The notes: generated by a model from the sequence alone, not told the origin. A stretch of 64,000 nt of DNA from Clostridiales bacterium (GCA_012838915.1 DUOI01000113.1:1-64000), one strand, 5' to 3'; counted from the stretch's first letter, positions 43,471 through 52,600 are shown. A program made the numbers and translations.

Positions 43471-43539
43471 ACATAGAAAGGCCCGCTCATAGAAGCTGTC
43501 TGGTTTGGAAAACTAACATACAGACAGGAGTGGGTTTTT

Positions 43540-44091
43540 ATGAATGTTTTTTTCAAGCTTATCTTACTTATATCATCAGTACTATCGCTGGGCATCGTTA
43601 ACACAGGTACTTGTCAAACAAAAGCAAGCCCGATAGACAATATTAATTGTTATACACAAACCGGCCCTGTAACCCACCGGCAGACAAAGCTTCAAGTCGG
43701 GCTGTTCAGGGAGGCTTTGGACAAATTAGGGGCGGCTTCTCCTGAGCAGGTTATAAACATCTGGATAAATGCTGAGAAAACAAGAAACCGGGTTTTTCAT
43801 TATGCCGTTGCCGGCGACGAATTAAAAGCTGAAATTGTTCAGGAGATGGGCGAGCCGGAAGACAGCTGCTGGATATACGGTACTTCAAGCCCATGGCTTG
43901 ATAAATACGAAATAGTGTATAGCAAAAGAATAAATGATCTGGAATATGAAGCTAAAATAAGGTATTATTGGCGTACTTCATCCGGGCCGTCAGAACCTTC
44001 TGAAACCATATTATCAATAGTAAGGGTGAAAGACATCTGGTGTGTGAAACAAGTAAAACAGCCAAACCGGGGGTTTTCTGCCCACAATTAA
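43540..44091 (+). CDS. secreted protein of unknown function
   Basis: 183 residues with a clear N-terminal signal sequence (FFKLILLISSVLSLGIVNTG), possibly cleaved before or near CQTKAS. The mature part has a helical segment (LFREALDKLGAASPEQVINIWINAEKTRN), then a beta-rich stretch with IRYYWRTSSGPSEPSETILSIVRVKDIWCVKQV, which recalls small secreted domains of sporulating Firmicutes that bind near the membrane. No family is assigned. ATG 43540 follows AGGAG. A lone gene on the plus strand between the VOC and DUF1905 genes. Confidence 0.72.
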   Translation: MNVFFKLILLISSVLSLGIVNTGTCQTKASPIDNINCYTQTGPVTHRQTKLQVGLFREALDKLGAASPEQVINIWINAEKTRNRVFHYAVAGDELKAEIVQEMGEPEDSCWIYGTSSPWLDKYEIVYSKRINDLEYEAKIRYYWRTSSGPSEPSETILSIVRVKDIWCVKQVKQPNRGFSAHN

Positions 44092-44316
44092 AGCCATTGC
44101 AGACAAGTGCAGCCCAGTGGGGCTTATATCAGGAAATACGGACTGTGGAGCCGATATACCCGGAAATACAGTGCCTCAGCTTGAAATAAGCCTGCCGCAG
44201 GAGTATAATTATTTAAAGAATCTTGCTCCCCATATTTCGTTTAGCAGCAGTTGTTTTACTAAATTTAATGGTATGACAACTGCTTTTTTCTCAGCAACCA
44301 GCAAGGGAGACACAAA

Positions 44317-44607
44317 ATGAATCCAAAAATCTATGAATTTGAAGCTGTTATTCAAAAAGTTTCCGACATGGACGCTGCCTATGTGGAGTTCCCATATAAT
44401 GTGAGAAATGAATTTGGCAAGGGCAGGGTAAAGGTACACGCCACTTTTGACGGTGAGCCCTATAACGGGAGTATTGTTAATATGGGTATAAAAAAAGACG
44501 ATGGCAGCATTTGTTACATCATAGGCCTGCGTAAGGATATACGCAGCAAGATAGGCAAACAGCCGGGCGACAGGGTCAAGGTTACAGTCAAGGAAAGTGA
44601 TAAGTAA
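44317..44607 (+). CDS. DUF1905-domain protein
   Basis: 96 residues that cover a DUF1905 domain: [41 protein letters not shown], then [24 protein letters not shown] at the C-terminus. The fold is a small beta-barrel often followed by a YdeI-type tail, which is absent here. Molecular function unknown. ATG 44317 follows AAGGGAG. The 225 nt upstream contain a 67-codon frame (44117-44320) without ribosome site that I do not accept. Confidence 0.85.
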   Translation: MNPKIYEFEAVIQKVSDMDAAYVEFPYNVRNEFGKGRVKVHATFDGEPYNGSIVNMGIKKDDGSICYIIGLRKDIRSKIGKQPGDRVKVTVKESDK

Positions 44608-44654
44608 GCATCGGCACTACGGAATGCGGGAACAAAGAGGCAGGGGGAGGCATC

Positions 44655-45164
44655 ATGAAACAATCGCTGATTATTGTATATATTGCATCGGCTGTTTTAA
44701 TAGCAGCGGCCTACTTTATCGGCGGCAGCAGTCTTGTATTGGAAGGGATAGTCATATCTGCCAATACGGCGATGAATTCTTTTTTAATGATTCTGGCATC
44801 GTTTATGGTAATAGGACAATTAAACGTATTACTGACCGGGGAGATAATAGAAAAATGGCTGCAAAAATTCAACGGGATAAAAGCTATTATAGTCAGTGCC
44901 CTGGCCGGCGGGCTTTTTCCCGGAGGACCGTATGTTTTCTATCCTTTTGTTTCCGGCTTCAAAGACAAGGGTTTACCCTTCTATATTTTTATTTCATGTG
45001 TATTTGGTAAACTGCTTTACGACTTTACACGACTGCCAATGGAAATAAGCCTGGTCGGCTTCAGGGTGGCTATCATAAGATACATAATTACCCTGCCCAT
45101 ACCCATTATTGTGGGATTATATTTTGAAAGGCAGGGACAGAAAGAATGGCACAGACAACGGTAG
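44655..45164 (+). CDS. half-size membrane permease, N-terminal-type half
   Basis: 169 residues with about five membrane helices. LAGGLFPGGPYVFYPFVSGFKDKGLPFYIF resembles the repeated core of the ArsP/UPF0718 (DUF318) permease family, which usually has two such halves in one chain of about 300 residues. Here the second half is a separate gene overlapping by 19 nt. ATG 44655 follows AGGGGGAGG. Each half has its own ribosome site and stop, so this looks like a true gene split rather than a sequencing frameshift, though the latter should be considered. Substrate unknown. Confidence 0.78.
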   Translation: MKQSLIIVYIASAVLIAAAYFIGGSSLVLEGIVISANTAMNSFLMILASFMVIGQLNVLLTGEIIEKWLQKFNGIKAIIVSALAGGLFPGGPYVFYPFVSGFKDKGLPFYIFISCVFGKLLYDFTRLPMEISLVGFRVAIIRYIITLPIPIIVGLYFERQGQKEWHRQR

Positions 45165-45637
45165 TTATCGGTATAGCAGCTATTATCCTGTTTATAATCA
45201 ACATTAAAAAAACCGGAAAACAATTTGAGGGAATAAAATCCGGGCTGAATCAGTTCATAAAAATAGCTCCGGTTATAATAGGTGCTTTCATATTGGCCGG
45301 TTTTATGGAAGTGCTTATTCCAAGGGAATTTGTAAGGAATTGGCTGTCCAAAGAGGCAGGTTTAAAAGGAATAGTGCTGGGTACCTTTGGAAGTATAATG
45401 CTTGCTATGGGGCCTTATGCATTTTTCCCGATTGCAGCTTCAATAACGGCTTCCGGTGCAGGGTTGGGGACAATTACCTCAATGATTACGGGCTGGGCTC
45501 TTATGAACTTAAGTAAAATGCCTTATGAAACAGCTTTTATAGGAGCGGAGTTTTTTCTGAAGAAGCTGATAATCAGCATTCCTTTCAGTATTGCAGCCGG
45601 GCTGATAGCTTTTCTGCTGGAGCATATACTATTATAG
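45146..45637 (+). CDS. half-size membrane permease, C-terminal-type half
   Basis: 163 residues, about five helices. The motif LAMGPYAFFPIAASITASGAGLGTITSMITGW is the counterpart of GLFPGGPYVFYPFVSGF in the preceding gene, so the two products are homologous halves that probably form a pseudo-symmetric heterodimer. IAPVIIGAFILAGFMEVLIPREFVRNWLSKEAGLKGIVLGTFGS before it matches the ArsP/UPF0718 pattern. ATG 45146 follows GGGACAGAAAG inside the upstream gene; the overlap implies coupled translation. No arsenic-resistance genes lie nearby. Confidence 0.78.
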   Translation: MAQTTVVIGIAAIILFIINIKKTGKQFEGIKSGLNQFIKIAPVIIGAFILAGFMEVLIPREFVRNWLSKEAGLKGIVLGTFGSIMLAMGPYAFFPIAASITASGAGLGTITSMITGWALMNLSKMPYETAFIGAEFFLKKLIISIPFSIAAGLIAFLLEHILL

Positions 45638-45697
45638 GCAGTGAGGCTTTACCGGCACAGTGAATTTACATTAAAATGACGGAAAAGGGGTCAAAAC

Positions 45698-46807
45698 ATG
45701 TCAGATAATATCTATTGGGTTGACTTTGATACCATGGAACAATTCATGACAGATGTTTTCCGGGGTGTAGGCGTACCTGATGAGGATGCCGGGATCTGTG
45801 CCGATGTCCTGATTACTTCGGATAAAAGGGGCATCGATTCACACGGGATAGGAAGGCTGAAACCCATATACGTTGATAGAATTATTGAAGGCATCATCAA
45901 CCCCGTTACCGAAATAAAGGTTGTAAAGGAAGGCCCTGCCACTGCCGTGCTGGACGGTCAAAACGGAATGGGCCAGGTAATTTCCAAAAGGGCAATGGAG
46001 ATGGCAATAGAGAAGGCTGCAGCCTATGGCATCGGAATGACGGCGGTGCGAAATTCCAACCATTACGGCATTGCCGGTTACTATTCACTGATGGCAGTTG
46101 AGAAAGGCATGATCGGAATTACCGGAACCAATGCAAGGCCGTCAATTGCTCCTACCTTTGGGGTGGAAAACATGCTGGGCACAAATCCATTGACCTTTGG
46201 CATACCCACCGATGAGGAGTTTCCCTTTGTGCTGGACTGCGCCACCTCCGTCTCCCAGAGGGGAAAAATTGAAGTGTATGCAAGAGAAGGCAGACAGCTC
46301 CCGGAAGGCTGGGTGATCGGGGAAGACGGCACTCCAAGGACTGATACCGAGCAGGTTTTGAAAGACCTAATCAGCGGCGGCGCGGCTTTGACTCCCCTGG
46401 GCGGCATTGGTGAGGAATTGGGCGGCTATAAGGGATATGGATATGCAACCGTTGTGGAAATTCTATCGGCAGCGCTGCAGGGCGGCGCATTCTTGAAAGC
46501 CCTGTCCGGAATTGAAAAGGGAAAGAAAGTACCCTACCGCCTTGGTCATTTCTTCATTGCCATCAACATCGAGGCCTTTACTGAATTGGATGATTTTAAA
46601 AAGACAACAGGTGATATATTAAGACAGCTGCGCGCCTCCAGGCGGATGCCCGGTGAAAGCCGGATCTATACGGCAGGGGAAAAGGAATATCTGGCTTGGC
46701 AGTATCGGAAGGATAAGGGGGTTCCGGTGAACGAAGCCCTTCAGCGGGACATTATTCAACTGAAGAAAATGCTTAATCTGACACAATATAGATTTGAGTT
46801 TGAATAA
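45698..46807 (+). CDS. Ldh2-family NAD(P)-dependent dehydrogenase (malate/L-lactate/ureidoglycolate type)
   Basis: 369 residues of the Ldh2/AllD/YlbC fold. Conserved parts: SDKRGIDSHGIGRL (substrate Arg and catalytic His region), VRNSNHYGIAGYYS, FGVENMLGTNPLTFGIPT and DCATSVSQRGKIEVYAREG. Enzymes of this fold reduce or oxidise 2-hydroxy acids with NAD(P). ATG 45698 follows AAAAGGGG. The C-terminus has an added stretch (YTAGEKEYLAWQYRKDKGVPVNEALQRDIIQL) that is usual for the family. The specific substrate cannot be read. Confidence 0.88.
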   Translation: MSDNIYWVDFDTMEQFMTDVFRGVGVPDEDAGICADVLITSDKRGIDSHGIGRLKPIYVDRIIEGIINPVTEIKVVKEGPATAVLDGQNGMGQVISKRAMEMAIEKAAAYGIGMTAVRNSNHYGIAGYYSLMAVEKGMIGITGTNARPSIAPTFGVENMLGTNPLTFGIPTDEEFPFVLDCATSVSQRGKIEVYAREGRQLPEGWVIGEDGTPRTDTEQVLKDLISGGAALTPLGGIGEELGGYKGYGYATVVEILSAALQGGAFLKALSGIEKGKKVPYRLGHFFIAINIEAFTELDDFKKTTGDILRQLRASRRMPGESRIYTAGEKEYLAWQYRKDKGVPVNEALQRDIIQLKKMLNLTQYRFEFE

Positions 46808-46832
46808 ATAATAAGATAGGAGGCATGATGCT

Positions 46833-47471
46833 GTGAAAATAAAATGGCTGGGACATTCCTGCTTTTTGATTACTTCCTCAGCAGGTGTCCGTATATTAAC
46901 CGATCCTTTTGATTCAACGGTGGGATACAAGGTGCCCGAAGTGGAAGCAGACATCGTCACCACCAGTCATGATCATTATGATCACAATTATGTGAAAGCC
47001 GTCAAAGGGGAATTTGTGCACTTACATACCGCCGGGCAGCATAATGTGAAGGGTATTGAAATTACAGGGGTGGACACATTTCATGATGAAGCCGGCGGCA
47101 GCAAAAGGGGAAACAATATAGTGTTCACCTTTTTAGTGGATGGGATAAAAATATGTCATCTGGGCGATCTGGGCCATATACTGACAGACGGGCAGCTTGA
47201 ACAAATAGGTCAGACAGACATCCTGCTCCTGCCTGTAGGCGGCACCTATACCATTGATTACATGCAGGCCACGGAGTTGGCTACCATAATGAATCCCAGG
47301 CTGGTTATACCCATGCATTACAAAACCCCGGTCATGAATTTCAATATAGATGGGGTTGACAAATTCCTTGACAATAAGGTCAGCGTTCAGTCATTGGACA
47401 GCCCTGAACTGGAGGTCAGTCTGGATTCCCTTCATTCGCTGGCAGAAGTTGTTGTTTTGGATTACGAATAA
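46833..47471 (+). CDS. metallo-beta-lactamase-fold hydrolase, UPF0173-like
   Basis: 212 residues. MKIKWLGHSCFLI at the start and the metal motif TSHDHYDHNYV (HxHxDH), with ligands later in HLGDLG and IPMHYKTP, place it in the UPF0173/UlaG-related group of MBL-fold metal hydrolases. Substrate unknown. Start is GTG 46833, 8 nt after AGGAGG; the ATGs at 46826 and 46829 are out of frame or stop at once. It follows the Ldh2 gene by 25 nt and ends before a terminator. Confidence 0.88.
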   Translation: MKIKWLGHSCFLITSSAGVRILTDPFDSTVGYKVPEVEADIVTTSHDHYDHNYVKAVKGEFVHLHTAGQHNVKGIEITGVDTFHDEAGGSKRGNNIVFTFLVDGIKICHLGDLGHILTDGQLEQIGQTDILLLPVGGTYTIDYMQATELATIMNPRLVIPMHYKTPVMNFNIDGVDKFLDNKVSVQSLDSPELEVSLDSLHSLAEVVVLDYE

Positions 47472-47533
47472 ACAGACAATTCCACTCCTTCCGGGTTTCA
47501 AATTTCTTTGTCATGTCTATTAATAGACCAGGC

Positions 47534-47562
47534 AAAAGGCAGCAATCATGTTGCCTTTTTTT
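47534..47562 (+). terminator. intrinsic terminator after the MBL-fold gene
   Basis: AAAAGGCA (47534-47541) pairs with TGCCTTTT (47552-47559), loop GCAATCATGT, then a T run to 47562. Confidence 0.85.
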
Positions 47563-47697
47563 ATGCCCTTTACTTGCGAGTTTTACAACATATTTCGCCG
47601 GTTTTATCCTATCGTTTCCCTATTACCGTTAAAAGCCGGTAAAATTTGCTGCCTTGCCGGTATAATTACGCGTATACTTTTCCTTGTTTTATCGGAA

Positions 47698-47706
47698 TGG
47701 TATAAT
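47698..47706 (+). promoter_or_regulatory. extended -10 promoter of the HD-domain gene
   Basis: TGGTATAAT is an extended -10 (TG-n-TATAAT). A weak -35 (TTTTCC) lies 17 nt upstream. It is 45 nt before the start codon at 47751. Confidence 0.5.
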
Positions 47707-47750
47707 AGTGGAAAATTCAGCAAACAAGAAAAGAGGTTACCTGGATAAAA

Positions 47751-48338
47751 ATGAACAGACTAAAGAAGCAAATGGAATTCATAGTAGAAATCGACAAGCT
47801 GAAATATATTTTCCGCCAATCAGCCCTGATCAGTGATGGCAGGAAAGAAAATTCTGCGGAACATTCCTGGCATCTGGGATTAATGGCCATGTTCTTGTCC
47901 GAATATATTAAGGATGGCAGCGTGGATCTGCTGAAGGTGATAAAGATGGTTTTGATCCATGACATTGTTGAAATTGATGCAGGCGACACCTTTGCCTATG
48001 ATGAGCATGGCTATGAAGACAAGGAAGAGCGGGAGATACAGGCTGCTCAGCGGATATTTAACCTTTTGCCCTCCGACCAGGCCGATGAAATATGGAAGCT
48101 ATGGCGGGAATTTGAGGAAAGGCGGACCCCGGAAGCCCGATATGCAGCCAGCCTGGACCGGCTGCAGCCCCTGCTGTTGAATTACTTTACCCAGGGGCAC
48201 ACCTGGAGAATGCCGGGTGTCACCAGTGAGAAGGTATATGAGCGAATGGCGCCAATCCGGGAAAGCACTCCCGTACTCTGGGAGTATGCTGTGGAAATCA
48301 TTGAAGATTCCATTGCAAAAGGATATTTGAAACGCTGA
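47751..48338 (+). CDS. HD-domain phosphohydrolase (YfbR/HDDC2-like)
   Basis: 195 residues of the HD superfamily: ENSAEHSWHLGLMAM supplies the first His, LIHDIVEIDAGDTFAYD the HD pair, and SLDRLQPLLLNYF the last Asp. The AEHSW..MA and H(D/I)..E..AGD pattern matches 5'-nucleotidases of the YfbR/HDDC2 group, which dephosphorylate (deoxy)nucleoside monophosphates. ATG 47751 follows GAGGTTACC. It stands alone between a terminator and the ddl promoter region. Confidence 0.88.
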   Translation: MNRLKKQMEFIVEIDKLKYIFRQSALISDGRKENSAEHSWHLGLMAMFLSEYIKDGSVDLLKVIKMVLIHDIVEIDAGDTFAYDEHGYEDKEEREIQAAQRIFNLLPSDQADEIWKLWREFEERRTPEARYAASLDRLQPLLLNYFTQGHTWRMPGVTSEKVYERMAPIRESTPVLWEYAVEIIEDSIAKGYLKR

Positions 48339-48475
48339 TTTTCCCGCAGGAGCCTGCCCTGGATACCGCTTCAGGGCATAAATGAAGCATGGATATTAGT
48401 ATAATAAGGTGCTATAATGATACTTGATGGAAGTGAGTATCCCTGCTTTATAGGATCATTTTGGAGGTGCAAGAT

Positions 48476-49573
48476 TTGAGTAAGATAAGAGTAGGTTTGC
48501 TGTTCGGCGGGAAGTCACCGGAACATGAGGTTTCCCTGCAGTCGGCGAAAAATGTCCTGGCAGCATTGGACAGAGACCGTTACGATGTAGTTTTAATCGG
48601 TATTGACAAGTCCGGAAAGTGGCATTGGCATCAGGGTTCCATGAATTTACTGAATGAAGATGACCCGAAACTGATTCGATTAAGTCCGGTGGGGCACGAG
48701 CTGGCAGTGGTGCCCGGGGCGGAGACAGGTCAGATAATCAGCGTCAGCGGGGGAAAGGATTTAGGCCGCATTGATGTCATTTTTCCCGTTCTCCACGGAT
48801 CCTTCGGCGAGGACGGAACGGTACAGGGCCTGCTGAAGCTTGCTAATATTCCCTTTGTGGGTGCCGGTGTGCTGGGGTCCGCTGCGGGCATGGATAAGGA
48901 TGTCATGAAACGGCTGCTGCGGGCGGATAATATACCAATTGCAGACTTTCTGACCTTTACATATAACGACAGGAATAAAATTGATTATGATGAGGTAACC
49001 AATAAATTGGGCTCCCCGGTATTTGTCAAGCCGGCAAATATGGGCTCCTCTGTCGGCATCAGCAAGGTATACGACAGGGGAGGCCTGGAAAAGGCCCTTG
49101 ATCTTGCCTTCCAATACGATACCAAGATTATCATTGAAGAAAACATCGTTGGCCGGGAACTGGAATGTTCGGTTCTGGGCAATGAAGAACCTGCGGCATC
49201 CCTTCCGGGCGAGATACTGCCCCAAGCCGATTTTTATTCCTATGAAGCGAAATACATAGATGAAAAGGGCGCTTTGCTGGACATCCCGGCTAAGCTGAGC
49301 CGGGAAAAAACCGAGGAAATTCAGCACCTCGCCATAAAAACCTATCGTTCCCTGTGCTGTGAGGGAATGGCAAGAGTGGATTTTTTCCTGAAAGAAAACG
49401 GGGAGGTTTTAGTGAATGAAATCAATACCCTTCCCGGCTTTACCAGGATAAGCATGTATCCAAAGATGTGGGAGGCCAGCGGCCTTAGCTACAGCAAATT
49501 AATTGACAAACTGATCCAGCTTGCTCTGGAGCGTTTCCGCCGTGAGCAATCACTAAAGACGAATGTAGAATAA
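48476..49573 (+). CDS. ddl: D-alanine--D-alanine ligase
   Basis: 365 residues of the ATP-grasp fold. VGLLFGGKSPEHEVSLQSAKNV at the start, FPVLHGSFGEDGTVQGLL, VKPANMGSSVGISKV, ARVDFFLKENGEVLVNEINTLPGFT are the standard Ddl motifs. It joins two D-alanines for peptidoglycan. TTG 48476 lies 6 nt after GGAGGTG; the in-frame TTG at 48461 precedes this ribosome site. Serine and tyrosine variants tied to vancomycin resistance (D-lactate use) were not examined in detail. The GH78 gene follows by 17 nt. Confidence 0.94.
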   Translation: MSKIRVGLLFGGKSPEHEVSLQSAKNVLAALDRDRYDVVLIGIDKSGKWHWHQGSMNLLNEDDPKLIRLSPVGHELAVVPGAETGQIISVSGGKDLGRIDVIFPVLHGSFGEDGTVQGLLKLANIPFVGAGVLGSAAGMDKDVMKRLLRADNIPIADFLTFTYNDRNKIDYDEVTNKLGSPVFVKPANMGSSVGISKVYDRGGLEKALDLAFQYDTKIIIEENIVGRELECSVLGNEEPAASLPGEILPQADFYSYEAKYIDEKGALLDIPAKLSREKTEEIQHLAIKTYRSLCCEGMARVDFFLKENGEVLVNEINTLPGFTRISMYPKMWEASGLSYSKLIDKLIQLALERFRREQSLKTNVE

Positions 49574-49590
49574 CAAGGGTGTGAATAAAT

Positions 49591-51960
49591 ATGGCAGCCA
49601 GGCCAAGGACAAAAAAATCATGTTGGATAGGTGTGCCGGATGAGGCTTGGAAGGCTGCTGGAATTCCAGCAGGGCGTTCAGACAATATCACCGCTTATTT
49701 CCGCTATGGGTTCACCGTACATCAGCCAGGATCCCTGGTTTTTAAAATTACCGCCAACAGCAGATATCGGTTATGGATAAACGGAAGGCCTGTTCTTTCA
49801 GGGCCCCTGAAGGGCGACAGGTGGAGGCAGTATTATGAAACCGTTGATGCCTCCGATTACCTTAAGCCCGGCTTCAATTGCATTGCAGTAAAGGTAATCG
49901 CGTATCCCGCTTATGAGTCCAAGCTTCACGCCCGACAAGCGCCTTTATCCGTTATGACCAATGGAGCAGGCCCCCAGCTGATGGTGGATGGCGCCTGCAA
50001 AACCGATAAGGGCCGCGTGCTTGCAGATGTTACCACCGGATACGGAGGCTGGTACGTTGCTTTGGATCAGGCGATGGAGTGGATTTCCTGTCAGGATACC
50101 CATTGGGCAGGCCCAATGGAAAAGGTAAATGGAAAACTCCTCCCCCATGGATGGATGGCTGATCCGGAGCCGGAAGGAAAGTGGTTCCAGGCAGAAACCC
50201 TTTGGGTTGCAGCAGGCAGCCCTTTTGATACGGAATATGGTCTGATTCCACCCATGCCCCTGGAAGAGAGGCCTGTTCCCCTGCTCTATGAAGTCCGCAG
50301 GTTTTTCCAAAAGGAAATGCCCGTATTCTGTCCGGACAGGGAGCGGATGTTTTTTCCTTCCCTGATTGAGGGAACGGCGGTTACGCTGGAGCCGGACAGC
50401 CGTTATATAGCGGTACTGGATGCCGGGGAATTGACTACCGGCTATATGGTACTGAAGCTGCAGGGAGGTGCAGGCAGCTCTGTACGCATGCGATATTCCG
50501 AATGCTATTTTAAAATTGAGGAAGGAATTCCGGTAAAGGGTACCAGGGACGATGCCGGCAATGGGGTGATAATCGGCCATATGGATGAATACCTGCCCTC
50601 AGGCGGTACGGATACCTATGAGCCGTTCTGGTATCGCACATTTCGTTTCCTGCAAATTGAGATAGATACCGGGCCGGAACCTTTGAGCCTTGAACCGCCC
50701 TATTACCTGGAAACCGGTTACCCTCTGGAGGTGAGTACTTCAATACAATCCACCGCTTCCTGGGTAAACGGAGTCTGGGATATCAGCCTGCGCACCTTAA
50801 GAAGGTGTGTGCATGAAACCTATGAGAACTCTCCCTATTATGAGCAATTGCAATACCTGATGGACACCCGCTCTCAAATACTGTTTACCTATATGGTCAG
50901 CGGGGATACCGGGCTTGCCCGAAAGGCAATGCATGATTTTCGCTGCTCCCTGCTTCCCAATGGGCTGCTGCAGTCCAGATATCCTTCCAGGCAGCCCCAG
51001 GTCATACCCGTCTTTAATATATATTTCATCTTCATGGTGGAGGATTACTATTGGCAGACCGGAGAAACCGGTCATATAAGGGAATACCGGCCGGTTATCG
51101 ACGGGATACTGGACTGGTTTGACAGGCGGATAGGCGAAAGCGGATTAATTGAGGATATGGAATACTGGCCATTTGTAGACTGGGTTGAAGGCTGGGACAG
51201 AGGTGTTCCGCCGGCAGCAGAAAAAGGGCCGGCAACCGTTCACAGCCTTATATATGCGGCAGGGCTGCAGGCAGCTGCCAGGCTGAATGAACTGACGGGA
51301 AGGAAATATTTGGCTGCCGAATACCAGAAAAGGGCGAAGGATATACTTCAGAAAGTGGAAATTTTGTGCTGGGATGATACCAACGGCCTGTATAAGGAAG
51401 GCCCAAAGCATTCCCGATTCAGTCAGCACGATCAGGTATGGGCGGTTTTAACCGGCCTTGTAAAGGGCAAACGGGCAAAAAGCCTCATGAAAAAATCCCT
51501 GGCCCTGGATGATATTGATAAGTGCTCCTATTCCATGCAGTTTTATCTTCTGCGTGCCTTGGAAATGACCAATATGTACGACAGAAGTGAAGTTATATGG
51601 GATGACTGGAAGGGGATGCTCCGGCAGAATCTGACAACCTGCCCCGGGGACAGGGTGAATATGAGAAGTGACTGCAGCGGCCGGAGTGCTCTTGCCTTAT
51701 ATGAGTTTACCCGTTGTATTTTAGGGGTGAAGCCCTTGGAGCCGGGCTGGGAAAGAATCGGAATCCAACCCAATGTTTTAAGCCTGCCGGATTTTTCCGG
51801 AAGTGTAATTACCCCCAAAGGAATGGTCCAGGTATCCTGGAAAACGGAGTCAGGGCTCTTGTCCATATCCGGCCAGGTACCCAACGGGATTCCGGTTGAA
51901 TTGTATCTGCCTGACGGAGCAAAACAGCTTTACCTTAATGGAGGTTTTTTTGAATTCTAG
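49591..51960 (+). CDS. glycoside hydrolase family 78-like (alpha-L-rhamnosidase type)
   Basis: 789 residues. The N-terminal beta-sandwich (ITANSRYRLWINGRPVLSGPLKGD..YYETVDASDYLKPGFNCIAVKV) is the carbohydrate-binding part of GH78 enzymes. The central (alpha/alpha)6 barrel holds YENSPYYEQLQYLMDTRSQILFTY and EDMEYWPFVDWVEGWDRG, where the acidic catalytic residues are expected. A C-terminal beta-sandwich includes ILGVKPLEPGWERIGIQP and a final PNGIPVELYLPDG. No signal peptide, so probably intracellular, acting on small rhamnosides taken up by a transporter. ATG 49591. It is near ddl only by position. Confidence 0.85.
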   Translation: MAARPRTKKSCWIGVPDEAWKAAGIPAGRSDNITAYFRYGFTVHQPGSLVFKITANSRYRLWINGRPVLSGPLKGDRWRQYYETVDASDYLKPGFNCIAVKVIAYPAYESKLHARQAPLSVMTNGAGPQLMVDGACKTDKGRVLADVTTGYGGWYVALDQAMEWISCQDTHWAGPMEKVNGKLLPHGWMADPEPEGKWFQAETLWVAAGSPFDTEYGLIPPMPLEERPVPLLYEVRRFFQKEMPVFCPDRERMFFPSLIEGTAVTLEPDSRYIAVLDAGELTTGYMVLKLQGGAGSSVRMRYSECYFKIEEGIPVKGTRDDAGNGVIIGHMDEYLPSGGTDTYEPFWYRTFRFLQIEIDTGPEPLSLEPPYYLETGYPLEVSTSIQSTASWVNGVWDISLRTLRRCVHETYENSPYYEQLQYLMDTRSQILFTYMVSGDTGLARKAMHDFRCSLLPNGLLQSRYPSRQPQVIPVFNIYFIFMVEDYYWQTGETGHIREYRPVIDGILDWFDRRIGESGLIEDMEYWPFVDWVEGWDRGVPPAAEKGPATVHSLIYAAGLQAAARLNELTGRKYLAAEYQKRAKDILQKVEILCWDDTNGLYKEGPKHSRFSQHDQVWAVLTGLVKGKRAKSLMKKSLALDDIDKCSYSMQFYLLRALEMTNMYDRSEVIWDDWKGMLRQNLTTCPGDRVNMRSDCSGRSALALYEFTRCILGVKPLEPGWERIGIQPNVLSLPDFSGSVITPKGMVQVSWKTESGLLSISGQVPNGIPVELYLPDGAKQLYLNGGFFEF

Positions 51961-52038
51961 AGCAAAAGCATGGCGGCAGGACGGCTGGACAGAGATGAGG
52001 TCAGCAGTATAGGAGTCGGTATGTAAAAGGTTGACAGT

Positions 52039-52070
52039 AAAAAAGGTGGTGCTCCACCGGGAGCTCCACC
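52039..52070 (-). terminator. intrinsic terminator of the DUF1292 gene
   Basis: On the minus strand GGTGGAGCTCC and GGTGCTCCACC-type arms (plus 52045-52055 and 52060-52070, one mismatch) are followed by a T run (the A run at 52039-52044). The 188 nt after the GH78 gene contain nothing else. Confidence 0.75.
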
Positions 52071-52148
52071 TGAATCCCATAATTCTTCATTTGATTCACA
52101 AGCTGAAATGGCTCTAAACAACAAGGATATCAGGCTGCCGCAAGGGCA

Positions 52149-52535
52149 TTAATGGGAAAGCTCCTGTGAACGCTGCTCCCCGTCGCCCGGATCCTCAGAA
52201 TCGTCATCGTAGAGTCCGTCATCATCGTACTCGCCGTCTTCATCATACATATTCTGGATTACTTCAATCAATTCGTCCATTTTATCCTCTTCCACCGGGA
52301 CGAATTCCTCGAATTCCTCCATATTCTCGTCTTTCTTCACAATCACCTTCATAATATAGATATTCGACTCTTCATCATGCTCTTGTTGGTGCTCATGCTC
52401 ATGTTCATGTTCGTACTCTTCTGCCTCGATTAACATGGCGTACAGTTCTCCGTCGTATTCAAAGTAGTCCAGTATTTCCATTTGAATTTCCTGTCCGTTT
52501 TCGTCGGCGAATACCAAAATATCCCTTTCATCCAT
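52149..52535 (-). CDS. DUF1292-family protein (YrzB-like)
   Basis: 128 acidic residues. The domain (residues ~1-95) reads ILVFADENGQEIQMEILDYFEYDGELYAMLI..EEFVPVEEDKMDELIEVIQNMY, characteristic of DUF1292, which in Firmicutes usually lies beside RuvX/YrrK-type genes. A His-Glu repeat (EHEHEHEHQQEH) is inserted at residues ~42-53 and the C-terminal tail is almost entirely Asp/Glu. ATG 52535 follows AGGAAGG on the minus strand. Function unknown. The usual ruvX/alaS neighbours are not here. Confidence 0.88.
   Translation of the reverse strand: MDERDILVFADENGQEIQMEILDYFEYDGELYAMLIEAEEYEHEHEHEHQQEHDEESNIYIMKVIVKKDENMEEFEEFVPVEEDKMDELIEVIQNMYDEDGEYDDDGLYDDDSEDPGDGEQRSQELSH
52391..52414 (-). repeat. 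hexanucleotide repeat coding for His-Glu repeats
   Basis: Four tandem copies of a GCTCAT/GTTCAT hexamer (plus strand) encode (Glu-His)n within the DUF1292 gene. The synonymous changes (GCT/GTT) suggest an old expansion. Confidence 0.7.
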
Positions 52536-52600
52536 AGGAAAAACCTTCCTTTCATAATAATAGGTTTATTGTACCCTAACTTTTCTTCAGATACAATGAT

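Noticed and set aside
44117-44320. 67-codon plus-strand frame between the secreted protein and DUF1905 genes
   Set aside because: Its GTG start lacks a ribosome site and the product matches nothing. The 4-nt overlap with the next ATG is not enough to accept it.
49945-50580. 211-codon minus-strand frame in the GH78 gene
   Set aside because: Shadow frame without start signals or domain.
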